In this document: positions 8,697 to 17,477 of the stretch, piece after piece
Layout of the letters: every line of letters begins with the position of its first letter
Numbering within the stretch: the stretch's first letter is position 1
Assembly (NCBI RefSeq): GCF_014836955.1
Contig: NZ_JACSPV010000001.1
Coordinates: forward strand, 1 to 60,764
Direction: 5' to 3'
DNA: 60,764 bases
DNA from: Bacillus norwichensis
GTDB lineage: Bacteria; Bacillota; Bacilli; Bacillales; Bacillaceae_C
Notes under the pieces: generated by a model
What the model was told of the DNA's origin: nothing
Seen by the model: only the letters and a program-made list of their open reading frames with translations
Databases searched by the model: none
Made by a program: the position numbers and the translations under genes

Positions 8697-9122
8697 TCAA
8701 AAATTCACAAAAACCAACCATTGGAATAAAGAACCCGCTAGTTTTCCAATGACTAGAGCCATAAGCAGGCTGATAAGCGCCCCTTCCATCCCTATCCTCT
8801 TTGATAAAATTGGCAGCACATTGAGGACTTCGGTAAGAGCCGCCGCAAGCATGCCGATAAAAATGCCACTGGAAAATCCTATCGGGATCAAAATGCCAGC
8901 GCCAATTGGAAATGAAAAGTTATTCAAATCCGCAAAACTGCTTAAAACCACACTAATAACTACTGCCCATTCATAATATCGTATATAGTCACCAGTTTTC
9001 GTAAGCTGTGTCAGCCGCGGAATCACGCCAAGTACAGTCAAAAATGCAACAAACCCTATACCAACAGCCACGCCTCCAGAAAGGCCTGTAAATATGACTG
9101 CAATGGCTTTAATGATCATCAC
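8697..9122 (-). CDS. spoVAB: Stage V sporulation protein SpoVAB
   Basis: The product is 141 aa, with about four to five membrane segments and the conserved stretch FPIGAGILIPIGFSSGIFIG. Its length equals that of B. subtilis SpoVAB. It is a SpoVA-complex membrane protein associated with dipicolinic acid uptake into the forespore. The start (ATG 9122 or the adjacent ATG 9119) lies within the last codons of spoVAA, so the two are coupled. The next gene downstream is spoVAF rather than spoVAC. Confidence 0.92.
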   Translation of the reverse strand: MMIIKAIAVIFTGLSGGVAVGIGFVAFLTVLGVIPRLTQLTKTGDYIRYYEWAVVISVVLSSFADLNNFSFPIGAGILIPIGFSSGIFIGMLAAALTEVLNVLPILSKRIGMEGALISLLMALVIGKLAGSLFQWLVFVNF

Positions 9123-9732
9123 TGTATTTCGTACTTTCTTTGTGTTTATTCAAAACCACGTACTGATCAAGGTCTTGCTGGTAATTAAACATTTCTATTT
9201 CCAAAGGACTCGGCTCTTCGTTGATCCTTTTCTTGAACAAATGATTAAAAAACAGAATCATACCCAGCCCAAGGCCAAGCGAATAAGGAATCTGGACAAT
9301 ATACGGAGTGGTATTTATTTTTCCCGTCATCATCCAGTAGATTTTTTGATGCATTGTCTGCATACTTGTTTCCTCATGGAAGTTCATAATGGCCAGCCCG
9401 GACCCAACAAAAAGAAGCAACCACACAAGAACAAATAAAAAGGAAGGTACTTTCTTCCTTTTTTCCAATAATTCAATGATTGTTTCCGATGGTCCAATCA
9501 CTTGAATATCTGAATCGGGATATCGGCTCGTTATTTTATTGATCACTGTCATAACATCTAAAACAATAAATTTTTTTTGTATATCAGAAGTCTCGGGAAG
9601 CACTACCATTTGATACAAGTCCTTCATTCCATCTGGTACAATGATTTGTGCCATCTCCCCGAGCTTCATACCGGAGCCCTTGTTAATTGTCAAACGGCGC
9701 TTCATTTGAATGTAAACCGTATTCTCCATCAT
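9109..9732 (-). CDS. spoVAA: Stage V sporulation protein SpoVAA
   Basis: The product is 207 aa. A soluble N-terminal domain (about residues 1-95) is followed by two hydrophobic segments and a charged tail, as in B. subtilis SpoVAA (206 aa). It is the first gene of the spoVA operon and is inferred to be expressed in the forespore. A sigma-G-like promoter is visible 32 nt upstream of the start. Its exact role within the dipicolinate channel is unknown. Confidence 0.9.
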   Translation of the reverse strand: MMENTVYIQMKRRLTINKGSGMKLGEMAQIIVPDGMKDLYQMVVLPETSDIQKKFIVLDVMTVINKITSRYPDSDIQVIGPSETIIELLEKRKKVPSFLFVLVWLLLFVGSGLAIMNFHEETSMQTMHQKIYWMMTGKINTTPYIVQIPYSLGLGLGMILFFNHLFKKRINEEPSPLEIEMFNYQQDLDQYVVLNKHKESTKYSDDH

Positions 9733-9763
9733 TCCACATCCTGCATGTTGTTTATGTATTTTT

Positions 9764-9793
9764 TATTATGCTACATTACATTCCAGCCATTCA
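9764..9793 (-). promoter_or_regulatory. Sigma-G-like promoter of spoVA
   Basis: On the minus strand TGAATG (9788-9793) and CATAATA (9764-9770) are separated by 17 nt. This closely matches the sigma-G consensus (TGAATA and CATACTA). It lies directly upstream of spoVAA, which is a known sigma-G target in B. subtilis. Confidence 0.65.
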
Positions 9794-9871
9794 TTATTTA
9801 TAGGAAGCTGACCCTTCATTTTTAATAAGAGCTGAACGCGATATAAAGTAATATGATTTCCATACCTTACG

Positions 9872-9914
9872 AAAAAAAACGTATGGATCACCAACAGCTA
9901 AGTGGTATCCATAC
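9872..9914 (-). terminator. Terminator overlapping the sigF stop codon
   Basis: On the minus strand GTATGGATACCAC pairs with GTGGTGATCCATAC, followed by GTTTTTTTT. The 5' arm consists of the last codons of sigF, so the hairpin forms across the stop. It separates spoIIA from spoVA. Confidence 0.82.
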
Positions 9915-10659
9915 GCTCTTTCATCTGTTCAAGTATTTTCTTTTCCAACCTGGAAACTTGCACTTGTGAAATTTCCAGACGCTTTGCTACCTCAGACTGT
10001 GTCTGATCTTTATAATATCTCAGGTAGACAATAAGCCTTTCCCGTTCATCGAGCCCGCGTATCGCTTCTTCAAGAGCGATTTTATCGAACCATTTATGCT
10101 CGTTTTGATCCGCCAGCTGATCCATTAACGTAATGGGGTCACCATCATTTTCATAAACGGTTTCATGTATGGACGCCGGAGTTCTCCCTGCGTCCTGGGC
10201 CATAATCACATCTTCTAAGGGAACATCGAGATGCTCTGCAATTTCTGAAACAGTGGGCACTCTCCCATACTTCTTCGTGAGTTCATCCTTGGACCTTCGG
10301 ATTTTATTGCTCAATTCCTTTAAAGAACGGCTTACCTTTACTGTTCCGTCATCGCGGATGAACCTTTGAATTTCACCAATTATCATCGGAACGGCATAGG
10401 TTGAAAATTTGACATCATAAGATAAGTCAAACTTGTCAACGGATTTCAACAAACCGATGCTTCCGATCTGAAATAAGTCATCAGGTTCATAGCCTCTATT
10501 AAGAAAGCGCTGAACGACTGACCAGACAAGCCTCATGTTTTTCTCAACAAGAATATCTCGGGCTTCTTGGTCACCATTTTGGCTTTTCCTAATATATTCC
10601 TTTACTTCGTCGTCTTTTAGAAATGATGTGTTTGAGTCTTTTTTAAGTTCCACATCCAT
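9898..10659 (-). CDS. sigF: RNA polymerase sigma-F factor
   Basis: The product is 253 aa, the first forespore-specific sigma factor. Region 2 (IGSIGLLKSVDKFD, KFSTYAVPMIIGEIQRFIRDD), region 3 and region 4 with a helix-turn-helix (QSEVAKRLEISQVQVSRLEKKIL) are all present. It is held inactive by the anti-sigma factor SpoIIAB. It is the third gene of the spoIIAA-spoIIAB-sigF operon and starts 12 nt after spoIIAB. The terminator hairpin includes its final codons. Confidence 0.97.
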   Translation of the reverse strand: MDVELKKDSNTSFLKDDEVKEYIRKSQNGDQEARDILVEKNMRLVWSVVQRFLNRGYEPDDLFQIGSIGLLKSVDKFDLSYDVKFSTYAVPMIIGEIQRFIRDDGTVKVSRSLKELSNKIRRSKDELTKKYGRVPTVSEIAEHLDVPLEDVIMAQDAGRTPASIHETVYENDGDPITLMDQLADQNEHKWFDKIALEEAIRGLDERERLIVYLRYYKDQTQSEVAKRLEISQVQVSRLEKKILEQMKERMDTT

Positions 10660-10671
10660 AGGCGCGGCTCC

Positions 10672-11112
10672 TTAATTGCACAACGCTTTATTTTTCGTTA
10701 AATGCTTGACTAAACGTATGGTTGTGCCTGTCCCAGGGTGGGATTGTATTTCCAAATGGTCAGTGAAATTTTCCATAATTGTAAAACCCATGCCAGAACG
10801 TTCCATTTCGGGTTTTGTTGTAAATAACGGCTGTCTTGCCTCATCAATATTCGGAATGCCAACTCCTGTATCTTTGATCACAAGGTCGACCTTTCCATCC
10901 TCAATGACCGCTGAAATATAAACAACTTCTGCAGGATTTTGCTCGTAACCGTGTATGATCGCGTTTGTAACAGCTTCAGACACTACTGTCTTGATCTCCG
11001 TCAACTCATCCATGGTCGGATCTAATTGAGCGATAAATGCAGCAACTGTCACACGGGCAAATGATTCATTTTGGCTGAGCGCACTGAACTGAATTTGCAT
11101 CTCGTTTCTCAT
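10672..11112 (-). CDS. spoIIAB: Anti-sigma-F factor and serine kinase SpoIIAB
   Basis: The product is 146 aa, a GHKL-type kinase: the N box NAIIHGY and the G1/G2 boxes DTGVGIP and ERSGMGF form the ATP site. It binds sigma-F and phosphorylates SpoIIAA on a serine, the partner switch that restricts sigma-F activity to the forespore. It lies 2 nt after spoIIAA and 12 nt before sigF. Confidence 0.97.
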   Translation of the reverse strand: MRNEMQIQFSALSQNESFARVTVAAFIAQLDPTMDELTEIKTVVSEAVTNAIIHGYEQNPAEVVYISAVIEDGKVDLVIKDTGVGIPNIDEARQPLFTTKPEMERSGMGFTIMENFTDHLEIQSHPGTGTTIRLVKHLTKNKALCN

Positions 11113-11114
11113 TA

Positions 11115-11465
11115 TCAGGCAACCCCCAATCTTTCAAGTGCAAATTTTTCAGAAGACTCCAAGCGGACGATTTTGAATAAACCAGACATTTCAAATAGCC
11201 GTTTGACTGGCGGAGAAATGGCACAAACAACCATCTCTCCCCTCTTCAATTTAATTTGCTTATATCTCCCGAGGATTACCCCAAGACCAGAACTATCCAT
11301 AAAGGATAGCTTCTCCAAGTTCAGGACAATGTGCAAAATATCGTGAGTTTTCATTTCCCTAGTAATTTGTTCACGTAAATTTTCCGCCGTATGATGGTCC
11401 AGTTCGCCGGAAAGCCGGATGCATAGAACATCTTGCTTTACTTCCATATCAATCTTCAATCCCAC
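11115..11465 (-). CDS. spoIIAA: Anti-anti-sigma factor SpoIIAA
   Basis: The product is 116 aa with a single STAS domain; the phosphorylated serine lies in [16 protein letters not shown]. Dephosphorylated SpoIIAA displaces sigma-F from SpoIIAB. I place the start at GTG 11465, 8 nt downstream of AAGGAGG, which gives the family's usual N-terminus ([20 protein letters not shown]). A longer upstream frame has no better signal. A sigma-H-type promoter precedes it. Confidence 0.96.
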   Translation of the reverse strand: MGLKIDMEVKQDVLCIRLSGELDHHTAENLREQITREMKTHDILHIVLNLEKLSFMDSSGLGVILGRYKQIKLKRGEMVVCAISPPVKRLFEMSGLFKIVRLESSEKFALERLGVA

Positions 11466-11498
11466 ATGCACAGCCTCCTTATATGTCGTATAGGGATT

Positions 11499-11528
11499 CA
11501 ATTCTACCTCTATGCACCCGAATCCTTC
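11499..11528 (-). promoter_or_regulatory. Sigma-H-like promoter of spoIIA
   Basis: On the minus strand GAAGGATTC (11520-11528), a 12-nt spacer and GTAGAATTG (11499-11507) match the sigma-H pattern RnAGGAwWW and RnnGAATww. It lies between dacF and spoIIAA, the position of the known sigma-H promoter in B. subtilis. Confidence 0.65.
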
Positions 11529-11574
11529 TTCATGACAAAACTAGAACCGATTCGCTAATCTTATTGAATTTTCA

Positions 11575-12738
11575 TCATTTTGACTGCGTAAACAGTCCGA
11601 ATGATCTCTTGTAAAGCTGCCACCAAGAAGCTTTCTTAACGGTCTTCTCTGCAACCAAGGTCGATTCAGCCAATTTCTTGCCGTCTTTTTGAATCACGAT
11701 CTTTCCCACTTTTTCACCTTTTTTTACAGGGGCTTTCAAATTTTTATCCAGCTTCACTTCAGTAGTGAAATCTTCAGCTTTGTCTCCCTTTTTGGTCAAT
11801 AGGGAAACCGGCTCGCCAGTCTCTGCATGAATCTCTTTGATATTCCCTTTGCTCACTTTGACTTTTCCGAGATTCTCTCCTTTTTTATAAAGGGGGTGAG
11901 TAGCATACTGTGAAAAAGCGTAGTCAAGCATCTTGGCAATCTGGTCATTTCTGCTTTTAGATGTCGGGGCACCAAAGACAACGGCAATAACACGCATACC
12001 ATCTTTTTTCGCTGTGACTGTAAGACAGTACTTCGCCTCACTTGTAAAACCTGTTTTCAAGCCATCGACCCCAGGATAAAATCGAACCAGTTTGTTCGTA
12101 TTAACAAGCCAGAATTTTTTCTTCGAGTCTTCTCTTAAATAAGATTCATATAGCTTTGTAAAATCAGTGATTTGTTCATGTTTCAGTAGTTCCTTGGCCA
12201 TAACAGCCATATCATGAGCGGTACTGTAGTGACCCTTTGCGGTCAAGCCTGTCGTATTTTGGAATTTGGTGTTTTTCAAGCCCAATTCTTTTGCTCGTTC
12301 ATTCATTTTCGCAACGAAGGCTTCTTCACTTCCTGATATTTTTTCGGCCATCGCCACCGAAGCGTCGTTGGCTGAAGCAATGGCAATTCCAAGAAGCATT
12401 TCCTTTACCGTCATCTCTTCTCCAGGTTCAAGAAAAATCTGCGATCCACCCATCGAAGCTGCATAATCACTCGCCCGTACTTTTTCTTTCATGGATATCT
12501 GTCCGCTATCCAGCGCCTCCATGATAAGAAGCATGGTCATTACCTTTGTCATCGAAGCTGGCGGCAGTTTTTCATCGCTGTTTTTGTCATACAGAACCTT
12601 TCCTGTATCCCTTTCTATTAAAATTGCCGACCGAGAATCTTCTGACAATTCTTTTTGCTTCTCCTCCGCCGATACTGGCTGTATTGTCAATGAGAATATA
12701 AGCAAGAAAGGAAAAAATATACCAGCTAACTTTTTCAT
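11575..12738 (-). CDS. dacF: D-alanyl-D-alanine carboxypeptidase DacF
   Basis: The product is 387 aa, a peptidase S11 penicillin-binding protein. An N-terminal signal peptide ends near PVSAEE. Catalytic motifs follow in order: SMTK, SAN (SANDAS) and KTG (GLKTGFT), then a C-terminal beta domain and a basic amphipathic anchor. In B. subtilis it is forespore-expressed and reduces cortex cross-linking together with DacB. It lies upstream of spoIIAA as in B. subtilis; readthrough into spoIIA late in sporulation is known there. A sigma-F-like promoter precedes it. Confidence 0.94.
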   Translation of the reverse strand: MKKLAGIFFPFLLIFSLTIQPVSAEEKQKELSEDSRSAILIERDTGKVLYDKNSDEKLPPASMTKVMTMLLIMEALDSGQISMKEKVRASDYAASMGGSQIFLEPGEEMTVKEMLLGIAIASANDASVAMAEKISGSEEAFVAKMNERAKELGLKNTKFQNTTGLTAKGHYSTAHDMAVMAKELLKHEQITDFTKLYESYLREDSKKKFWLVNTNKLVRFYPGVDGLKTGFTSEAKYCLTVTAKKDGMRVIAVVFGAPTSKSRNDQIAKMLDYAFSQYATHPLYKKGENLGKVKVSKGNIKEIHAETGEPVSLLTKKGDKAEDFTTEVKLDKNLKAPVKKGEKVGKIVIQKDGKKLAESTLVAEKTVKKASWWQLYKRSFGLFTQSK

Positions 12739-12791
12739 CCGAACCCCTCCATTTGTATGATAAAAAAACGGTAATGTTTACCAACTATCAC

Positions 12792-12820
12792 CATTGTCTC
12801 CCGGAAAGGTTTTTTTATAC
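12792..12820 (-). promoter_or_regulatory. Sigma-F-like promoter of dacF
   Basis: On the minus strand GTATA (12816-12820), a 14-nt spacer and GGAGACAATG (12792-12801) resemble the forespore sigma-F consensus (GYWTA and GGnnAnAnTw). It is 54 nt upstream of dacF. This is a match by eye. Confidence 0.5.
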
Positions 12821-12963
12821 TTTTGTTTTTTATAAAAAAAGTACTCAGCTTTAACCACAATATGTCAAACATGGCAGAAAATATCGAACCTTACAGTGGA
12901 TCTCATCTTACTATTGACTTGTGACCCTTTCACCGCCTCCTCTTGCCAAGGAATTTAGACAAT

Positions 12964-13003
12964 AAAAAAGTTCCAATCCTAACAGATGATTGGAATTTTT
13001 TTA
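12964..13003. terminator. Bidirectional hairpin in the dacF-deoB gap
   Basis: TTCCAATC (12971-12978) pairs with GATTGGAA (12988-12995), with A- and T-runs on the outer sides. The surrounding 500-nt gap (12739-13238) is where B. subtilis carries pupG (purine nucleoside phosphorylase). I see no remnant of that gene here, only this hairpin, the dacF promoter and the deoB terminator. Confidence 0.65.
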
Positions 13004-13189
13004 AATTAGATAGCATGCTAGTCGTTCCCACAATAATTCGTAAACACAAATCATCAGACAGACGAGTATATGAATATTTTTTTATATGCTCTTTTCTTTA
13101 ATGTACCGGCTTTTTTCCTGTTACGAAAAACTGTTATTAATGTAGAGAGAAATATTCAAAAATGCTCACTCATACGGACCAACTCAAAG

Positions 13190-13231
13190 ATAAAAAGAAA
13201 GACCCCGCGGCTCAATTCCCGTAAGGTCTAT
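13190..13231 (-). terminator. Terminator after deoB
   Basis: On the minus strand AGACC...CGG pairs with CCG...GGTCT around a short loop (13199-13229), followed by TTTCTTTTT. It lies just past the deoB stop. Confidence 0.6.
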
Positions 13232-13238
13232 CACTTTT

Positions 13239-14432
13239 TCACTTTTCAATTGTTAATTCAGAAAGGAAGCTCTCTCCAGCACCCTTCCAACCTATACCGA
13301 AGTTATGTGCTATTGTTGCACCGACATCAGCAAATGTTTTCCTGATTGGCAGCTCCCCACCGCCATTAAAACGTTTGGAATATACAAGTAGAGGTACATA
13401 TTCCCTTGTATGATCAGTCCCATGATGCATAGGGTCATTCCCGTGATCTGCTGTAATAATCAATAAATCGTCCTCTCGCATTCTTTCAAAAACCTCAGGT
13501 AGCCGAGCATCATACTGTTCCAATGCAGCTCCATACCCTTCCGGATCCCGTCTATGACCAAATTTCGCATCAAAATCAACGAGATTAATAAAGCTGAGGC
13601 CTGTGAAATCTTTTTCCATTATTCGAATCAGTTTATCCATGCCATCCATGTTGGACTGAGTCCTGATAGACTCCGTAATCCCTTCGCCGTCATATATATC
13701 ATGAATTTTCCCAATGGCGATAACATCAAGTTTATTGGAAGTCAGCTCATTCATCACGGTCCGATCAAATGGTTTCAGGGCATAGTCATGGCGATTGGCT
13801 GTACGCTGAAAATTGCCTGGAGAACCGATAAACGGTCGTGCAATTACTCTGCCTACCTTATATTCTTCAGCAAGGGTCAGCTCTCTCGCCTTTTCGCAAA
13901 TACTGTACAGCTCCTCCAGCGGAATGATCTCTTCATGAGCGGCAATCTGCAAAACAGAGTCTGCAGATGTATAGACAATTAACGCTCCGGTTTTCATTTG
14001 TTCAGGACCAAGTTGTTCAATGATTTCCGTTCCGCTCGCAGGAATATTTCCTATGACCTTCCTTCCTGAAGCCTCTTCGAGACGTGAGATTAATAATTCT
14101 GGAAATCCTTTTGGAAACACTTTAAAAGGCTGGGTGGTAATGAGGCCCATGATTTCCCAATGGCCAGTCAGTGTGTCTTTTCCTTTTGATGCCTCTTGCA
14201 TCTTCGTAAAAAAAGCGAGTGGCTTTTTGGCCTTCTCTATCCCTTTTATTTCCCTGATATTAGATAAACCGAGTTCCTCCATATTCGGCATATTCAATCC
14301 ATCTACTTTTTTTGCAATATGCCCTAAGGTATCTGCACCGCTATCGTCAAAATCCTTCGCATCCGGTGCTTCACCGATTCCCACAGAATCCAGTACGATT
14401 AAATGAACTCGTTTAAATGAAGAACTTCCCAT
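13239..14432 (-). CDS. deoB: Phosphopentomutase
   Basis: The product is 397 aa and interconverts ribose/deoxyribose 1-phosphate and 5-phosphate in nucleoside salvage. It belongs to the alkaline phosphatase superfamily: the N-terminal metal site is [13 protein letters not shown], the phospho-threonine region is GADTLGHI and KDTLTGHWE, and the C-terminal metal ligands are in [19 protein letters not shown]. The start is placed at ATG 14432, 7 nt after GGAGG. The usual downstream partner pupG is not adjacent. Confidence 0.95.
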   Translation of the reverse strand: MGSSSFKRVHLIVLDSVGIGEAPDAKDFDDSGADTLGHIAKKVDGLNMPNMEELGLSNIREIKGIEKAKKPLAFFTKMQEASKGKDTLTGHWEIMGLITTQPFKVFPKGFPELLISRLEEASGRKVIGNIPASGTEIIEQLGPEQMKTGALIVYTSADSVLQIAAHEEIIPLEELYSICEKARELTLAEEYKVGRVIARPFIGSPGNFQRTANRHDYALKPFDRTVMNELTSNKLDVIAIGKIHDIYDGEGITESIRTQSNMDGMDKLIRIMEKDFTGLSFINLVDFDAKFGHRRDPEGYGAALEQYDARLPEVFERMREDDLLIITADHGNDPMHHGTDHTREYVPLLVYSKRFNGGGELPIRKTFADVGATIAHNFGIGWKGAGESFLSELTIEK

Positions 14433-14494
14433 AATCATCCCTCCGAAATCAAAGCTAATAATGTCTAATCGTATCATACCTATTTGCAAACGTT

Positions 14495-14520
14495 AAAAAA
14501 ACCGCTTTGAGTAGCGGTCC
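14495..14520 (-). terminator. Terminator after xerD
   Basis: On the minus strand ACCGCT pairs with AGCGGT, followed by seven T. It begins at the xerD stop codon. Confidence 0.75.
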
Positions 14521-15413
14521 TAGGCACGAGGATGATACTGTTTGTATACATCTTTTAATCTTGATTTGGATACATGCGTATATATTTGTGTAGTTGAAAT
14601 ATCTGCATGGCCCAACATTTCTTGGACAGCCCGCAAGTCCGCACCATTTTCAAGCAGGTGAGTTGCAAACGAATGCCTTAACGTGTGCGGCGTCAATTCC
14701 TTTTCAATATTTGCCTTGGATGCAAGCTTTTTTAAATTTTTCCAAAAACCTTGCCTTGTGAGCCGCTTGCCATGATGATTTAAAAATAAGGCATCTGTTC
14801 TGTTCTTGTCTTTTCGCAGCTTTGGCCTGACATCTTTTAAATATCTTTCAATCGCTTTGGTTGCCTCTGCCCCTATAGGAATAATTCTTTCCTTATTCCC
14901 CTTTCCTCTGCATCTGACAAAACCAATAGTAAGATGGATGTCATCAAGGTTTAAATCAAGGAGCTCACTGATCCGTGTACCTGTCCCGTACAAAAGCTCA
15001 AGCATCGCTTTGTCGCGAATGCCAAAAGGAGTGGACAGATCAGGAGCTTCAAGAAGAGCCTGTACATCTGATACAGAAAGGACTTTCGGTAAATTCTTTT
15101 CTTGCTGAGGCGTTTCAATATGTATAGTAGGATCATGCCCGGCAACCTTTTCCCGTAATAGAAACTGGTGGAAGGAACGGATCGATGCAATATGCCGGGC
15201 AAGCGTCCTGCTAGATTTGCCTTCACCTTTTAGCTGTCCCAAAAATTGTATGATGTGCATACGAGTAACGTCATCAAAACAAGTAATTTTCAACATGTTT
15301 TGAATATAGGTAAGATAGTTCACCAAATCACGTTCATAAGCCTTTATCGTGTTTTGAGATAATCCTTTTTCCACAATCATAAAATGAATAAAATCTTGCA
15401 GACGGTCTTTCAT
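14520..15413 (-). CDS. xerD: Site-specific tyrosine recombinase XerD
   Basis: The product is 297 aa. An N-terminal SAM-like core-binding domain (about residues 1-85) is followed by the catalytic domain. The expected catalytic residues are visible: Arg in [10 protein letters not shown], Lys in [21 protein letters not shown] (His-x-x-Arg), [14 protein letters not shown] (His/Trp position and nucleophilic Tyr). With XerC it resolves chromosome dimers at dif. The B. subtilis orthologue (ripX) also lies between the deoB region and yqzK/fur. Confidence 0.96.
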   Translation of the reverse strand: MKDRLQDFIHFMIVEKGLSQNTIKAYERDLVNYLTYIQNMLKITCFDDVTRMHIIQFLGQLKGEGKSSRTLARHIASIRSFHQFLLREKVAGHDPTIHIETPQQEKNLPKVLSVSDVQALLEAPDLSTPFGIRDKAMLELLYGTGTRISELLDLNLDDIHLTIGFVRCRGKGNKERIIPIGAEATKAIERYLKDVRPKLRKDKNRTDALFLNHHGKRLTRQGFWKNLKKLASKANIEKELTPHTLRHSFATHLLENGADLRAVQEMLGHADISTTQIYTHVSKSRLKDVYKQYHPRA

Positions 15414-15421
15414 ATTCTTTT

Positions 15422-15661
15422 CTACTCCCCATTTGAATAAAAAAACAACAGGCGAGAGAACCAGTCGCTCTCCGCATCACTTTTATGTTGCTGAATTACT
15501 TTGACGGCTGTTCCCTCAGGCTCGTCATATCTCCGATAATTTTCATACTCCTGACTAACCCATATAATACCATAGTAAAACATAATCGTACATGCTCCAA
15601 AAAGCAGAAACACCCTCAGCATCTGGAGAATCACCTTAGCCGCATTCCTCATCTTCATCAA
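15422..15661 (-). CDS. yqzK: YqzK family membrane protein (DUF4227)
   Basis: The product is 79 aa. A basic N-terminus precedes one membrane segment (about residues 13-33), and an acidic, tyrosine-rich stretch [13 protein letters not shown] follows. This matches B. subtilis YqzK, which sits between fur and xerD. Function is unknown. It ends 8 nt upstream of xerD, so the two are probably co-transcribed. Confidence 0.82.
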   Translation of the reverse strand: MMKMRNAAKVILQMLRVFLLFGACTIMFYYGIIWVSQEYENYRRYDEPEGTAVKVIQQHKSDAESDWFSRLLFFYSNGE

Positions 15662-15771
15662 ACCCTTTTCAAGTATTCAGACTGCTTGTACCAGTAATAC
15701 ATGATATGCAATAAATGCCCGGATTTATACATATCAGAGATGATTATTGATGTAAGAGGAGAATCTTGTAA

Positions 15772-16085
15772 GAAAAGCGAAAGGTGCATAGCCTTGCTTT
15801 AGGTGACAAGGCAAGGCGAATGTTGATGAGTGGATTCCTTAGCTGCTCCTTTCAATACATTATGAAAAACTTCGTGGAATAAGCTATGCCGTAGATGCAT
15901 ATTCTTCCTGAATAAACTTCCACATGCCTTGATTCTTACGCCGGATGGCACTCGCAACTGGACAACTCGATGAAGGCCGCCTCATCCTGTCACTTCGCTT
16001 GCACTAGTACTTCCTGTACACCGGTGTTGACTTAGCGCAGAATGAGTGAAGTCTGCTGATGGGTGCTAAACCCTGGACGTAAATA
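15772..16085. repeat. Composite dispersed repeat region, families C and D
   Basis: The region starts AAGAAAAGCGAAAG. At 15819-15846 it carries a block (GAATGTTGATGAGTGGATTCC) related to 27046-27073 and 30190-30216. Around 15980-16020 it carries an inverted relative of the 2505-2540 element, including the near-palindrome AGTACTTCCTGTAC. There is no coding sequence of merit. It fills the 484-nt yqzK-fur gap. Confidence 0.55.
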
Positions 16086-16100
16086 ATTGCCTAAACAACC

Positions 16101-16139
16101 AAAACACCCATCCTCTGTACCTTATAGAGGATGGGTGTT
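16101..16139. terminator. Strong terminator after fur
   Basis: A 13-bp perfect stem ACACCCATCCTCT/AGAGGATGGGTGT (16104-16116 and 16126-16138). On the minus strand it is followed by TTTTGG. It lies 6 nt past the fur stop. Confidence 0.75.
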
Positions 16140-16145
16140 CACATT

Positions 16146-16628
16146 TCATTTCTTTTTGCTGGCTGACGGTTCTTCCCGTTCATTCTCCACTTTATCGTGA
16201 CAGCGCCAACAAATGCCGTGAAATGTCAGCCTGTGGTCTTTAACTTTAAAATTAAAATCATGTTCAACTTTTTTCTCAACATCTCCGAGAAGATCTTCCT
16301 GAATCTCATCCACCGAACCACATTCAATACATATCAGGTGGTGATGGAAATGATCGGCACCTTCCTGTCGCAAATCATATCTGGAAACCCCGTCTCCAAA
16401 ATTAATTTTGTCGACCACTTTCAACTCGGTCAAAAGCTCGAGGGTCCTATATACTGTTGCCAAGCCGATATCTGGAGACTTATCCTTAACAAGCAAATAG
16501 ACATCTTCCGCACTCAAATGATCTTCCTCATATTCAAGCAACACCCTAACCGTGGCTTCACGCTGGGGAGTAAGCTTATAGCTTGCGGAATGCAGTTGTT
16601 TCTTAATACGATTAATGCGACTTTCCAT
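16146..16628 (-). CDS. fur: Ferric uptake regulator Fur
   Basis: The product is 160 aa. An N-terminal winged helix (KLTPQREATVRVLLE, GLATVYRTLELL) precedes a C-terminal dimerisation and metal domain with the His cluster DHFHHHLICIECG and the structural zinc cysteines CIEC and CWRC. It represses iron-uptake genes when Fe2+ is bound. The start is at ATG 16628, 8 nt after GGAGG; an upstream in-frame extension has no better signal. The order spoIIM-fur-yqzK-xerD matches B. subtilis. Confidence 0.93.
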   Translation of the reverse strand: MESRINRIKKQLHSASYKLTPQREATVRVLLEYEEDHLSAEDVYLLVKDKSPDIGLATVYRTLELLTELKVVDKINFGDGVSRYDLRQEGADHFHHHLICIECGSVDEIQEDLLGDVEKKVEHDFNFKVKDHRLTFHGICWRCHDKVENEREEPSASKKK

Positions 16629-16733
16629 CAAACAATCCTCCCTCGCCACTATCCCTTTTATTATAACAGACAGTGTACAATAATCAAATTAAAATCATTA
16701 TAAAAATGGGAGGTTTCTACTTGAAAGTCATTA

Positions 16734-17381
16734 TCATTTAGTAATCGACACGATAATGGATTTCATCAATGCCGGTGCAATAAATGCTTCAATACTGGCA
16801 GCTAGTGTGATGACAGCCATTGCCGCGATAAAAGACATAAAATATCGCGCAAACTCTGGAACAAAATGAAAGGAGAAACCCTGTCTTATAAAAATTTTCC
16901 TCATGAGTTTAATTGAGAATGCTGTCGAGATAACAGCAATAAATATATATATAGGTATAAACAGCAGATTTTGTGGCAGCAAAGTCACAAAAGCAAGCAG
17001 CAATCCATGCCAGCCCATTTGATTTACAAGGAAGCCGACCGAAAATCCGACAACGACCCCTTTTAAGAACAACAGGATTAAAATTAATGGAAAACCGATA
17101 ATGGAAATTCCAAGCACCCACATCAACCCGATGAATTTGACATTATGGAAGAAGCTTAGCTTTAGCAAATCTTCCGCCTGCCCCGTTTTTCCATCAGCCA
17201 CTTGTCCAAAAAAATGATTCAAGTAATGAAACAGATCTTCCTTCTGCGCAATTGATAGACTATTGACAATGACCGCTCCAAAAATGATCCCCATAATAAA
17301 CAATACCATGATAAATGAATAGATAGAAGAATAGGTTCGAATGTGTCGTGTGATATAGCTAGTATACATTTTTTTCCGCAT
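16734..17381 (-). CDS. spoIIM: Stage II sporulation protein SpoIIM
   Basis: The product is 215 aa with about five membrane segments and the family motif GAVIVNSLSIAQKEDLFHYL. In the mother cell SpoIIM assembles with SpoIID and SpoIIP into the DMP peptidoglycan-degrading complex needed for engulfment. The start is at ATG 17381, 8-9 nt after AGGGGGA; this gives the MRKK N-terminus of the family. Confidence 0.94.
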   Translation of the reverse strand: MRKKMYTSYITRHIRTYSSIYSFIMVLFIMGIIFGAVIVNSLSIAQKEDLFHYLNHFFGQVADGKTGQAEDLLKLSFFHNVKFIGLMWVLGISIIGFPLILILLFLKGVVVGFSVGFLVNQMGWHGLLLAFVTLLPQNLLFIPIYIFIAVISTAFSIKLMRKIFIRQGFSFHFVPEFARYFMSFIAAMAVITLAASIEAFIAPALMKSIIVSITK

Positions 17382-17477
17382 ATGCTGCTTCCCCCTGTCC
17401 TGCGATTGATACATCTTATGAGGTAAAAGCTATGCATATGACTCGTTTCTCTATCATTTTCAAGTTAGAATTATCTA

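Noticed and set aside
13070-13345. A 91-codon plus-strand frame opposite the deoB end
   Set aside because: It overlaps the deoB terminator and the coding end of deoB, with no start signal.
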